A DNA stretch of 64,000 nucleotides. Source: Pirellulales bacterium. Its GTDB lineage: Bacteria; Planctomycetota; Planctomycetia; Pirellulales; JACPPG01. Position 1 is the first letter of the stretch, and each line of letters starts with the position of its first letter. Both the position numbers and the translations under genes were made by a program. Below the pieces are notes generated by a model. It made no database searches and was not told where the DNA came from. It saw only the letters and a list, made by a program, of their open reading frames with translations. Location of the stretch: contig DASYDW010000136.1 in the NCBI GenBank assembly GCA_036499395.1, forward strand, positions 1-64,000, read 5' to 3'. Positions 9,062 to 21,445 of the stretch are shown here, piece after piece.

Positions 9062-9739
9062 CTAGCCACGCGGCACGCTGCCATCGACAGGGGTTTCCAA
9101 ATACTCGCGACGAAGGTCCTGATACGTCTTTTCCGGCGGTGTAAGGCCGGACGACTTGCTCGCCGGGTGGGCGTACCGCAGCGCTTTCGCCTGGGCGGCC
9201 GAAAGTGGGCGGGGCAGACCGGCGCTCGCGACCATGGAATACGTCTCGCCACTTAAGTAGGCGTCGATATCGGCATCGCGACTTGCACGGTTGCCGCGCT
9301 CCTCGCCAGGCGCATCGTTGTCGGCCAAGGACGCGGGAGCCACGTCCACCGGCAAGGTGTCGGGGGCGGGCACAAACCGTACGGGTGGCTTTGTCCATGC
9401 GACCACCAGCCGGCCCGGTTCGAGCGTGATGTTGAAAAACCGCAGCGACATTGCCAACAACAAGACGGCCGCGATCGCCGCAACGCTAACACCAACGCGC
9501 CGCACTGAGCGGCTGTGACGTTCGCGTGCCGCCACGCGCAGGCAAACCGCGGCCAGGTCGAGCTGTGACTGACGCACCGGAGCCTGATCGAGCAGATCAC
9601 GGGTGCGCTCAAGCGACGCGAGTTCCGCGCGGCAGTCCGCGCACTCGGCCAGATGCTGCCGGCAGGCGGCGGCTTCGCCAACGTCCAGCTCGTCATAGAT
9701 CAATAGTGGCAACAGGTCCGAAATGCTTTGGCAACTCAT
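9062..9739 (-). CDS. Anti-sigma factor with zinc-finger (ZAS-like) domain
   Basis: A 225-residue membrane-bound anti-sigma factor. The N-terminal domain shows the zinc-binding HxxxCxxC pattern with His29, Cys33 and Cys36, plus Cys3 or Cys26 as a possible fourth ligand. A single transmembrane segment follows (VSVAAIAAVLLLAMSL, about 84-100), and about 120 residues lie beyond it, outside the cytoplasm if topology is standard. It starts 4 bp after the sigma-factor gene, the usual arrangement. By family rule it holds the sigma factor inactive until an envelope signal arrives; the signal here is not known. Confidence 0.85.
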   Translation of the reverse strand: MSCQSISDLLPLLIYDELDVGEAAACRQHLAECADCRAELASLERTRDLLDQAPVRQSQLDLAAVCLRVAARERHSRSVRRVGVSVAAIAAVLLLAMSLRFFNITLEPGRLVVAWTKPPVRFVPAPDTLPVDVAPASLADNDAPGEERGNRASRDADIDAYLSGETYSMVASAGLPRPLSAAQAKALRYAHPASKSSGLTPPEKTYQDLRREYLETPVDGSVPRG

Positions 9740-9743
9740 CGTG

Positions 9744-10310
9744 TTATTCCAAGTCAGTTAGTCCGCGGCGTCGCAATTCGCCGCGCAGTTTCTTCAGGGC
9801 CGCTTGCAGGCGCGATTTCACCGTGCCCAGCGGCAGATTGGTGGCCACCGCGATTTCGCTGGAGGACATCCGGCCGAAGTGCTTGAGCACCAGGACTTCA
9901 CGCAACGATTCGGGCAATTCGGCCAGCGCTCGGGCCACGGTGTCAGCCGTCTCGTCGCGGGCCATCGATTCGGCCGCTGGTGGTGCCGACGACGGAACGT
10001 CCTGCGACATCGCCACCACCGACGGACGATGCTGTTGTCGGCGGCGGCTGTCGCGCGCCACATTCAAGGCAATGCGATACATCCAAGTGGAGAACGCGTG
10101 GCTGGGCTGGTACCGGTCACGTGCCCGCAGCACGCGGACAAAAACCTCCTGGCACAGATCCTCGACATCGGCCTGCGGACCCAGCAATTGCGAAACCAGT
10201 CGGCTGACCGGCCCCTGCCACCGCTCGATCAAGGTCGCAAACGCGGCGGGGTCCCCCTGCCGTGAGCGATCCATCAGCTCGTGGTCGGTGGCGGCGGCCA
10301 CTTGGTTCAT
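9744..10310 (-). CDS. ECF-type RNA polymerase sigma factor
   Basis: A 188-residue sigma-70 family protein of the extracytoplasmic-function class. Region 2 is clear from 'DVEDLCQEVFVRVLRARDRY' to 'FSTWMYRIALNVARD' (about 48-90), followed by a Pro/Ala/Ser linker, and region 4 has the helix-turn-helix 'MSSSEIAVATNLPLGTVKSR' (about 147-166). It directs RNA polymerase to its own set of promoters and is held in check by the anti-sigma factor encoded 4 bp downstream. It leads a four-gene minus-strand string with two secreted proteins. Autoregulation is likely; see the inverted repeat and long leader region upstream. Confidence 0.92.
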   Translation of the reverse strand: MNQVAAATDHELMDRSRQGDPAAFATLIERWQGPVSRLVSQLLGPQADVEDLCQEVFVRVLRARDRYQPSHAFSTWMYRIALNVARDSRRRQQHRPSVVAMSQDVPSSAPPAAESMARDETADTVARALAELPESLREVLVLKHFGRMSSSEIAVATNLPLGTVKSRLQAALKKLRGELRRRGLTDLE

Positions 10311-10551
10311 TGCTCGGGTGCCGAAGTCAGGCGTGATCGGATGCGTTTCCCTCTATTACACGCAGCCGGGTCACGAACGGACGAGACAAATTGTGGAAAA
10401 ACCCGCGTCCGGAAGCGATCGGGCGGAGGACGGAAAGCGGCTTCTGGTCCAATCCCGATCTCGTCCGGATCCGAGCGAGGCTTGCGCAGAATCGCAACTC
10501 GGGAATCGCTATTTTTCGACAGCCTCGCTGCCACCGTAAACCACTATCTCT

Positions 10552-10613
10552 AAATCGGTTACCGCCATGAACCTTGGGGTGAAATGCCTGCTCCCTCCCG
10601 GTATTACCGATTT
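10552..10613. promoter_or_regulatory. Imperfect inverted repeat, possible operator
   Basis: The arms AAATCGGTTACCG (10552-10564) and CGGTATTACCGATTT (10599-10613) are reverse complements apart from a two-base insertion, with 34 bp between them. They lie about 240-300 bp upstream of the ECF sigma gene and just before a promoter-like sequence for the opposite strand. This could be a looping operator or an RNA stem; nothing identifies a binding protein. Confidence 0.25.
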
Positions 10614-10627
10614 CCGTTGTTTTTTCG

Positions 10628-10656
10628 TTGACGCAATCGGCCTCGAATCATAGACT
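10628..10656 (+). promoter_or_regulatory. Candidate sigma-70-type promoter
   Basis: TTGACG (10628-10633) and TAGACT (10651-10656) are separated by exactly 17 bp, giving five and four matches to the -35 and -10 consensus. It points towards the PEP-CTERM gene, whose start is about 430 bp downstream. Promoter consensus in Planctomycetota is poorly known, so this is only a candidate. Confidence 0.3.
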
Positions 10657-11097
10657 GACGAAACGTTGCAGGTGCCACGGGCATTTGCAGGATTCTTTTA
10701 TTTGGCCCATGGGATAGCTAGTGGAAGCCGGTTCGAGTTACTGATTTTCCGTCAGCGGCTCTGTCAATCGATCGGTTTTCAATTGGCTGTAGGGATTCCC
10801 GTGGGTCTTCTCGTTTCTGCGTACCGCTCGGCGATTTCGCCACGGTAACGCGGTCCGAAGACCGGCCAAAGCTTCGAAAGCTTTTGATCGTCGACACCGG
10901 CTTCCAAGTTCCGTAAGCGCACCGCGAGTGACGATACGTCGCTCGAAATTGCTTTAAACGTTTTCAAAACAACGCCACGAAACCTCCAGCCGCCAGCGGC
11001 AACGATCTCAGGAGTGCTAGTGAACACCGACCCAGTTTCCTCTTGCGAACAACTGGTTCTATCTGAGTTCGGTTTTCATCTAGTGAAAGGCACTCCT

Positions 11098-11808
11098 GTG
11101 AAATTCTCTTTGAAAAAAATTCGTTGCGAAAGAGCGCTGTCGTTGGGCATGGTGGCCCTCGCGCTGACCTTGGCTTTCGGTTTTGCCGCCCATGTCGAAG
11201 CGGCCACGATCCCCTTGTTCACCACGGGCGTCGATGGCTCGGGCAACGCATTGGCGGCCGGCGCCGTCGATCCGCACTACTCGCTGTCGGCCAGCGATGA
11301 CGCGAACTTCCCGATCCCCGATGCACATGTCGTCGGTAACCCTCCGGGAACCTGGGTTGCGAACACGGCGTCCGCCCAATGGATCGCGCCGAATCCGCTG
11401 CAGGGTGGCGATTCGCCTCCGACGGGCAATTCGGCTGGCACGTACATTTATGAAATCAAGTTCGATCTCGGACTGGCGCCGACCGCTGAGTCGATCGTCG
11501 GCGACTGGGCGGTCAACACGATTGGCCTGATTCTGTTGAACGGCCAATATGTCAATGGCACGACGAACCTGTCGGGCCCTGGCAGCTTGACCAGCTTCTC
11601 GATTCCCAGCTCGGCGAACTTCGTCGCCGGAGTAAACACGCTGGACTTTGTGGTCGTGAACGCACTGCAGGGTGCAACTGGCTTGTATGTCGGCGACATC
11701 CGCGGCAGCTTCACCCCCGGCATCCCCGAACCGTCGAGCGTTGTGCTGGCAGGCTTGGGCGTGTGCGGACTGCTGGTTCATCGCCTGCGTCGCAGCCGTT
11801 CGAAGTAA
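11098..11808 (+). CDS. PEP-CTERM sorting domain protein
   Basis: A 236-residue secreted protein. The N-terminus is an export signal (KFSLKKIRCERALSLGMV, then a hydrophobic run to HVEA|AT). The C-terminus is a PEP-CTERM anchor: the motif 'IPEPSSVVLAGLGVCGLL' followed by the basic tail HRLRRSRSK, the signal processed by an exosortase. The body is beta-rich and resembles no enzyme I know. I chose the GTG at 11098 since AAAGG stands 7 bp upstream and the signal peptide then starts correctly; the frame upstream has no such feature. Monocistronic, with a strong terminator downstream. Exosortase is not in this window. Confidence 0.82.
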   Translation: MKFSLKKIRCERALSLGMVALALTLAFGFAAHVEAATIPLFTTGVDGSGNALAAGAVDPHYSLSASDDANFPIPDAHVVGNPPGTWVANTASAQWIAPNPLQGGDSPPTGNSAGTYIYEIKFDLGLAPTAESIVGDWAVNTIGLILLNGQYVNGTTNLSGPGSLTSFSIPSSANFVAGVNTLDFVVVNALQGATGLYVGDIRGSFTPGIPEPSSVVLAGLGVCGLLVHRLRRSRSK

Positions 11809-11906
11809 AGATGATTTAGTTGCGGTGTTCGTCCAGCCGTCATGGTCAAGGCAGGCCACGATACGGCAAGGGCTGGCGAAAGTGTCCGATATATGAGTGC
11901 CTTCGA

Positions 11907-11937
11907 AACCCCACGGGTCACAGCCGTGGGGTTTTTT
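11907..11937 (+). terminator. Intrinsic terminator after PEP-CTERM gene
   Basis: An 8-bp perfect GC-rich stem (11909-11916 with 11924-11931), extended to 10 bp by A-T pairs, has a 7-base loop and is followed at once by TTTTTT. It lies about 100 bp after the PEP-CTERM stop codon and before the dipeptidase gene. Confidence 0.85.
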
Positions 11938-12120
11938 ATTGGTATCGGCCAAGTTGCGGTATGCTGCGAGGTGACGCTTGTCGGGGCGCCGACTTCCGCC
12001 GAGAATTGGGCGACGCGCCGCCGTGGCGCAAGCGTCTCCCCACGATTCAGGCCGTGAGCCCGACGATCTTCGTTATCAGGCGGGCGAGCCCGAATTGAAC
12101 TTCTGCCATCGTGGTAATCG

Positions 12121-13374
12121 ATGAACTGCAAAATCATTGTTGCTATCGTCGCGTTGATAGGAATGATGTCGCTCCCCTTAGCGCTGGCTGTAGAAGATGC
12201 CACACAGACGGACAAGGCCGCCGATGCTCGACCAGCCGTTGTATTGACCGACGCCGCCCGCGAGTTGCACCGCAGTGCGCTCGTCGTCGATGGGCACAAT
12301 GACTTGCCTTGGCAGTTGCGCACCAAGGGGGAATCGGGCTTTACGAAGTTCGATATCGCGCAGCCGCAACCGACGCTCGACACCGATCTGCCGCGATTGA
12401 AAAAAGGGGGCGTCGGGGCGCAGTTCTGGTCGGCCTACGCCCCGGTCGAGACGATGCGCACCGGGGAATCAGCCAAGGTCACGCTCGAGCAGATCGACTT
12501 GATTCGGCGGATGATCGACCGGTATCCCGACGACCTGGAACTGGCGCTAACGGCCGACGACATCGTGCGCATTCACAAGTCCGGCAAAATCGCCTCGTTG
12601 ATCGGCGTCGAAGGAGGGCACGCGATCGACAATTCGATCGCTTCGCTGCGTAGGCTCTACGACTTGGGTGCCCGTTACATGACGCTGGCCCATAGCGACT
12701 CGCTCGATTGGGTCGACTCGGCCACGGATGTGCCACGCTCGGAAGGGCTCAGCCCTTTCGGCGAAGAAGTCGTCACGACGATGAACGACCTGGGAATGTT
12801 GGTCGATATTTCGCATATTTCCGCCGATGCAATGCGCGACGTGCTGCGCGTCAGCCGGGCTCCGGTGATTGCTTCGCATTCATCCGCCTTTGCCGTGGCC
12901 GGACACCCGCGCAATGTGCCGGACGATGTCCTACGTGGGCTGCCGAAGAATGGGGGCGTGATCATGGTGAATTTCTTTTCGGGATTCATCGTGCCCGAGC
13001 GGGCCGAGCTCGGCGCCCGCACGGTGGCCGAACGTATCGCCCGGCGCCAGAAGGATCCGGCCGAGAAAGACGAAGGGGGCGCGAACGCCATCTTTCGCTC
13101 GACGGCCGAGCAGCAAAAACTTTCCCCCGGAAGCGTCCACACGCTGGTGGACCATATCGATCACATCGTCAAGGTGGCCGGCATCGACCACGTGGGCTTG
13201 GGATCAGACTATGATGGCGTGACCAAGCTGCCGGCGCAGTTGGAGGATGTCTCGACGTACCCTTACATCACGCAGGAGTTGCTGAACCGCGGCTACAAAC
13301 CGGACGCGATTCGCAAGGTCCTCGGTGAGAATCTGGTGCGGGCGCTACGGCAGGCCGAGCAGGTCAAGAAATAG
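12121..13374 (+). CDS. Membrane dipeptidase, peptidase family M19 (renal dipeptidase type)
   Basis: A 417-residue exported zinc dipeptidase. A signal peptide covers residues 1-23. The binuclear metal ligands of the family are present: His59 and Asp61 in 'VVDGHNDLPW', Glu164 in 'IGVEGGHAID', His232 in 'VDISHIS' and His253 in 'IASHSSAFAV'; 'HVGLGSDYDGV' near the C-terminus completes the active site. Known relatives cleave dipeptides, including D-residue-containing ones, and some beta-lactams. Length is normal for the family. No operon partner; the in vivo substrate is open, and peptidoglycan or dietary peptides are both possible. Confidence 0.9.
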   Translation: MNCKIIVAIVALIGMMSLPLALAVEDATQTDKAADARPAVVLTDAARELHRSALVVDGHNDLPWQLRTKGESGFTKFDIAQPQPTLDTDLPRLKKGGVGAQFWSAYAPVETMRTGESAKVTLEQIDLIRRMIDRYPDDLELALTADDIVRIHKSGKIASLIGVEGGHAIDNSIASLRRLYDLGARYMTLAHSDSLDWVDSATDVPRSEGLSPFGEEVVTTMNDLGMLVDISHISADAMRDVLRVSRAPVIASHSSAFAVAGHPRNVPDDVLRGLPKNGGVIMVNFFSGFIVPERAELGARTVAERIARRQKDPAEKDEGGANAIFRSTAEQQKLSPGSVHTLVDHIDHIVKVAGIDHVGLGSDYDGVTKLPAQLEDVSTYPYITQELLNRGYKPDAIRKVLGENLVRALRQAEQVKK

Positions 13375-13540
13375 GTTGCGCGCAGTAATTCGCGAAAGCG
13401 ACGATGTCCGCGTGCCATCCCGCGGCCAGAGGGCAGGTAAGATTCTACGGTTTGCAGCGAATCCGTAAGTTACGGGACTCTTCAATCCTCGTCCGCAGGT
13501 CTCACGAGAAGAGTGCGGGCGCTCAAGTTCACCAGGATAT

Positions 13541-14503
13541 TTGCAATACATTATGCCGCTTGCTATTCGGGCCAGTGATTTGCGCAAGCGGTACGACGGT
13601 CGGCCGCCGGTCGATGCTGTGCGCGGGTTGGATCTATCCGTCGAGGTCGGCGAATGTTTTGGCCTGCTTGGTCCCAACGGCGCTGGCAAGACGACAACCA
13701 TCGAGATCCTGGAGGGGCTGCTTACCGCCACGAGCGGCGAGGTCGAGATTCTGGGGATGCGTTGGGGGCGCGACGACCAGGCCATCAAACAGCGGATCGG
13801 CATCTCGCTGCAAGAGACCAAACTGGCCGAAAAACTGTCCGTGCGTGAAACGCTGGAACTATTTCGCAGCTTTTACGATCAGGGAATCGAGCCCGACGCC
13901 GCGATGCGCGAAGTCTCGCTCGAGGAAAAGAGCTCCACGTGGGTCTCTAAGCTCTCGGGCGGGCAGAAGCAGCGGTTGGCCGTGGCCTGTGCGCTGGTCG
14001 GCGATCCCGATCTATTGTTTCTTGACGAGCCGACGACAGGACTCGACCCGCAATCGCGCCGCCAACTGTGGGAGATCATCCGCGACTTCGGTCGGCAGGG
14101 ACGCACCGTGTTATTGACCACGCACTACATGGACGAGGCCGAACGGCTCTGCAACCGCGTGGCGATCGTCAACGCCGGGCAGGTGATCGCGCTCGGCACG
14201 CCGCGCGAACTGATCGCCAGCCTGGGAGGCGAGCACGTCGTCGAGTTCGAACTCGCCGGTGATGACCAGACGCTGATCGACCCCGAGTCGTTCCTTGGCC
14301 TGCCGACCGTAAGCACCGCGCGGCGCGAGACCAGCCATTACTGCCTGTCAGTCAGCGAACCGCACCTGGCGCTACCGGCTCTGCTGGCGCATCTGACAGA
14401 GCGCGGCTTGGCGCTCTCGAATCTGACCACACGGCATGCCAGCTTGGAAGATGTGTTCGTGCATTTGGCGGGTCGACATATCAACGAGGACGACGCATCG
14501 TGA
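13541..14503 (+). CDS. ABC-2 type exporter, ATP-binding subunit
   Basis: A 320-residue ATPase of the DrrA/CcmA-like group that powers export. Walker A is 'GPNGAGKTTT' (about 44-53), the signature is 'LSGGQKQR', Walker B is 'LLFLDEPTTGLDP', and the switch His is in 'LLTTHYMDEAE'. The C-terminal 100 residues form the usual accessory domain of this subgroup. An internal ATG at codon 5 is an alternative start. Its stop codon overlaps the permease start (GTGA), so the two subunits are translationally coupled. Substrate unknown; relatives move lipids, polysaccharides or drugs. Confidence 0.9.
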   Translation: MQYIMPLAIRASDLRKRYDGRPPVDAVRGLDLSVEVGECFGLLGPNGAGKTTTIEILEGLLTATSGEVEILGMRWGRDDQAIKQRIGISLQETKLAEKLSVRETLELFRSFYDQGIEPDAAMREVSLEEKSSTWVSKLSGGQKQRLAVACALVGDPDLLFLDEPTTGLDPQSRRQLWEIIRDFGRQGRTVLLTTHYMDEAERLCNRVAIVNAGQVIALGTPRELIASLGGEHVVEFELAGDDQTLIDPESFLGLPTVSTARRETSHYCLSVSEPHLALPALLAHLTERGLALSNLTTRHASLEDVFVHLAGRHINEDDAS

Positions 14504-15579
14504 TGAAGCAAACCGCGACCGCCCAGGCTCGCCCTTGGTTGCGCCGACCGTTAGCTCAGATTGTGCTCTCACGGTTGCGCGAGTTTTATCGCGAGCCAGA
14601 GGCCGTCTTCTGGGTCTACGGCTTTCCGCTGTTGATGATCGTGGCCTTGGGCATCGCTTTTCGCAATCAGCCCGAGCGACCGATCGTAGTCGATATCGTC
14701 GAAGGTCCGCGGGCCGAAGCCGCGGAAGCGGGACTCGCAAAGAACGAGCGCTTTCAGGTGCGGCGCGACACGCTCGAGGCCTGCCGCGTACGGTTGCGGT
14801 TGGGAAAGACCGACCTGGTCGTGATCACCGACGAATCGTCCGAGCCACGCTACGACTATTGGTTCGATCCCGGCCGACCCGAAAGTTCGCTAGCGCGCAG
14901 CGCCGTGGACGATGCCTTGCAACGTGCCGCCGGCCGAAGTGATCCGATGCCGACGGGTGACCGCGAAATGACCGACCCCGGCGGACGATATATCGACTTC
15001 CTCGTCCCCGGCCTTCTAGGGATGAGCTTAATGGGGGGCGGCATGTGGGGCGTGGGATTCGTCACGGTCGACATGCGTATTCGCAAGCTGCTAAAGCGAT
15101 TATTGGCCACGCCGATGCGCAAGAGCGAATTCCTGGCCGGCATCATGCTCAGCCGATTGCTGTTCATGATCCCCGAGGTGCTGGTGCTGTTGGTATTCGC
15201 AAGAATTGCCTTCGGCGTACGCAACCAGGGAAGCATACTGTCGCTGTTAGTGCTGATCGTACTAGGGGCTTTCAGCTTCGCGGGCATTGGGCTATTGGTC
15301 GCCAGCCGGGCGAAGACGGTGGAAGCCGTGAGTGGGTTGATGAACCTGGTGATGCTGCCGATGTGGATGCTGTCGGGCATTTTCTTCTCGCCCGAGCGCT
15401 TTCCGAAGATGGCGCAGCCGTTTATTCACGCCCTGCCGCTAACGCAGTTGATCGACGCCACGCGGGGCGTAATGCTGGAAGGAGCATCGCTCGCCTCGCA
15501 AGGAGCGAACGTCCTGGCACTAGCGGCCTGGGGCGGCATCTCGTTCGTGCTGGCGCTGCGGCTGTTCCGCTGGAGCTGA
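14500..15579 (+). CDS. ABC-2 type exporter, permease subunit
   Basis: A 359-residue membrane protein that partners the ATPase just upstream, with a 4-bp overlap. The first transmembrane helix (VFWVYGFPLLMIVALGIAF, about 36-54) is followed by a large soluble loop of about 110 residues, as in other ABC-2 permeases. Five hydrophobic segments then fill the C-terminal half, starting at 'FLVPGLLGMSLMGGGMWGV', with 'WMLSGIFFSPERFP' being the typical ABC-2 signature before the last helix. The start may be the GTG at 14500 or the ATG directly after it. Confidence 0.88.
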   Translation: MMKQTATAQARPWLRRPLAQIVLSRLREFYREPEAVFWVYGFPLLMIVALGIAFRNQPERPIVVDIVEGPRAEAAEAGLAKNERFQVRRDTLEACRVRLRLGKTDLVVITDESSEPRYDYWFDPGRPESSLARSAVDDALQRAAGRSDPMPTGDREMTDPGGRYIDFLVPGLLGMSLMGGGMWGVGFVTVDMRIRKLLKRLLATPMRKSEFLAGIMLSRLLFMIPEVLVLLVFARIAFGVRNQGSILSLLVLIVLGAFSFAGIGLLVASRAKTVEAVSGLMNLVMLPMWMLSGIFFSPERFPKMAQPFIHALPLTQLIDATRGVMLEGASLASQGANVLALAAWGGISFVLALRLFRWS

Positions 15580-15651
15580 GGGCGAGAACCGTCGCAGGCA
15601 CGAACTCTAAGACCGCACCGGTCGTCCTCAAGCTTTCCCACTTACCTACAA

Positions 15652-15975
15652 ATGGCTCCCAACAATCTCTTCACCGGGATCCCCTCCCCTCTGCCCGTTG
15701 AACTCATCGAAATCGTGCTCCAATCCCCAGGCGTCCGCGTCGAGCGAATCGTCTCGCAGGGGCACGCTTCGCCGGAAGGCTTTTGGTACGACCAGGACAC
15801 CGAGGAATGGGTGCTGTTAGTGCAGGGGGCGGCGCGACTTAGGTTCGACAACGAGGTCGTCGAGATGCGACCAGGCGACCATGTGCAGATTCCGGCACAC
15901 AAACGGCATCGCGTCGAATGGACGGATCCCAACCAGCAGACAACTTGGGTGGCGGTCCACTATCCCCACTCCTAG
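15652..15975 (+). CDS. Cupin-domain protein
   Basis: A 107-residue single-domain cupin. Motif 1 is represented by 'SQGHASPEGFWYDQDTEEWV' with the His and Glu metal ligands, and motif 2 by 'PGDHVQIPAHKRHRVEW', so the barrel is complete and probably binds a divalent metal. Small cupins of this kind are isomerases, dioxygenases or sensors, and sequence alone does not say which. It sits behind the ABC exporter genes on the same strand, about 70 bp away. Confidence 0.8.
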   Translation: MAPNNLFTGIPSPLPVELIEIVLQSPGVRVERIVSQGHASPEGFWYDQDTEEWVLLVQGAARLRFDNEVVEMRPGDHVQIPAHKRHRVEWTDPNQQTTWVAVHYPHS

Positions 15976-16227
15976 CGCCGATCAGTGCCGACGGCGGTTA
16001 GGAATCGGAACTTCTTGCCCCGAAACGGCTAGGGCTCGCTGCCTTCAAAGGCAGCCATTTGACCACTGAACAACCGTTCTTGACCCTCGCTAGCCAAAGC
16101 TATAAACTTCTGCGCTGGAAAACTTTGCGCAGTTTCTCACCCGTGTGGCGGATCGCTCCCCGCACCCCCGTCGCCGCTGGTGCGTATGGAAGCGCCTGGC
16201 AGGGATCATTCGCGCCGGATCATACCT

Positions 16228-19926
<3,699 letters not shown>

Positions 19927-19953
19927 ACATCGGCGTTGGGAAAGGATTCCCGC

Positions 19954-21267
19954 GTGCCCTATCTTTTTAATCTCCTTTACCTCGCGTTGATCGTCGTGGC
20001 TGCGCCATGGCTTGCCTATCAGGCGCTGCGCCGTGGTAAGTACCGCGCTGGCTTAGCCGAAAAGTTTCTGGGACGAGTGCCCGTTCGCGCTGGTAACCGT
20101 CCCTGCCTGTGGCTGCACGCGGTAAGCGTGGGCGAGGTGAATCTGCTGGCTCCGTTATTGGCCGAGATTCGCCGCACGCGGCCGGACTGGGAATGCGTGA
20201 TCTCGGCCACGAGCGTCACGGGCTACACACTGGCGCAAAAGAAATACGCCGACTACTCGGTCTTCTACTGCCCACTCGACTTCAGTTGGGGCGTCCGCAT
20301 GGCAATGGCCCGAGTGCGACCTGACTGCCTGGTACTGGCCGAACTCGAACTATGGCCGAACCTGATCCGCGCGGCCCACGACCGCGGCGCCCGCGTGGCG
20401 ATCATCAATGGCCGCTTGAGCGAGCATAGTTTCCGCGGCTACCGTCGGGCACGGCTCGTCGTGCGCCCGATCTTGAAGACAATCGATCTTGTCGCCGTGC
20501 AAAACGAAGAGTTCGCCGCACGGTTCCGTGCCTTGGGAGTTCGCGAAGAGTCGCTGTGCGTGACGGGCTCGATCAAGTTCGACGGCGCGCAGACCAATCG
20601 CCAGAATCCAGCCACGGTGGCGCTGGCCCGGGCCGCCGGCATTGCCGCGGACGACGTCGTATTCCTGGCCGGCAGCACGCAACATCCCGAGGAATCTCTG
20701 GCACTGTCGGCATACGAGTTCCTGCGCAGCCGGTTTCCGCGCTTGCGACTGGTGTTAGTACCGCGGCATCCCGAACGATTCGAGGAAGTGGCAGACATGC
20801 TCTCCGCCTCGGGCGTGCGCTGGCAGCGCCGCAGCAAGCTCGGCGAAGGCGCCGATCCCGCGGCACGTGTGCTGCTGGTCGACACGATCGGCGAGTTGGG
20901 AGCCTGGTGGGGAACGGCGCACATCGCCTTCGTCGGCGGCAGCATTCATAGGCGGGGCGGGCAGAACATGATCGAGCCCGCGGCGTACGGGGCTGCCATC
21001 TCGTTCGGGCCAAACACGCGCAATTTTCGCGATATCGTGGCGCAACTGCTCATGGCCGACGCGGCCGTGGTCGTACGCGACGGCGCCGAGATGACGGCGT
21101 TCGTCGAATACGTGCTCGACGATGCCGATTACGCCACCACGCTCGGAAGAAATGCCCGCGAGCTGGTAGCCCGGCAATTGGGTGCTACAGCCCGCACGCT
21201 AGCCGGGCTCGACGTGTTGATGCAACACGCCGGGCAGGAAACTTCCGCCAGGCGCTCGGCTGCTTAA
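19954..21267 (+). CDS. waaA: 3-deoxy-D-manno-octulosonic acid transferase
   Basis: A 437-residue GT30 glycosyltransferase that adds Kdo sugars to lipid A precursors at the inner membrane. An N-terminal anchor (LFNLLYLALIVVAAPWLAY) is followed by 'LWLHAVSVGEVNLLAPLL' with the catalytic Glu, 'LVLAELELWPNLI', 'LAGSTQHPEE' and the late 'FVGGSIHRRGGQNMIEPAA', all family landmarks. The GTG at 19954 is favoured over the longer frame because GGAAAGGA precedes it at 8 bp. It lies 27 bp behind secA and is probably cotranscribed. Its presence supports a Gram-negative-type outer membrane with Kdo-containing lipopolysaccharide. Confidence 0.92.
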   Translation: MPYLFNLLYLALIVVAAPWLAYQALRRGKYRAGLAEKFLGRVPVRAGNRPCLWLHAVSVGEVNLLAPLLAEIRRTRPDWECVISATSVTGYTLAQKKYADYSVFYCPLDFSWGVRMAMARVRPDCLVLAELELWPNLIRAAHDRGARVAIINGRLSEHSFRGYRRARLVVRPILKTIDLVAVQNEEFAARFRALGVREESLCVTGSIKFDGAQTNRQNPATVALARAAGIAADDVVFLAGSTQHPEESLALSAYEFLRSRFPRLRLVLVPRHPERFEEVADMLSASGVRWQRRSKLGEGADPAARVLLVDTIGELGAWWGTAHIAFVGGSIHRRGGQNMIEPAAYGAAISFGPNTRNFRDIVAQLLMADAAVVVRDGAEMTAFVEYVLDDADYATTLGRNARELVARQLGATARTLAGLDVLMQHAGQETSARRSAA

Positions 21268-21445
21268 CGCGGCGCCGGTCTTTCGTCCTATTCGCGGTCA
21301 AAAACTCCTCTTAGTTGGCCGCATGCCTCGTGATGTCTGGCTTCGGCTGTACAATACGCCATCGATGCCGGTGCCGCTGCGCCCTGGTGTCCCAGCCTTG
21401 CAACAGCTTCCAGTCAACGTTCCGCCGTAGCACCGAGGTCGATTG

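Larger units (their letters stand above)
10311..11097. other. Long divergent spacer without a convincing gene
   Basis: About 790 bp separate the divergent sigma-factor and PEP-CTERM genes. The short reading frames in it are not protein-like. It holds an imperfect inverted repeat (10552-10564 with 10599-10613) and a plausible plus-strand promoter (10628-10656). If that promoter drives the gene at 11098, the transcript has a leader of about 430 bases, long enough for a regulatory RNA or structured leader. Confidence 0.4.

Noticed and set aside
10666-10848. 60-codon plus-strand frame in the long divergent spacer
   Set aside because: TTG start without ribosome site and no recognisable features.
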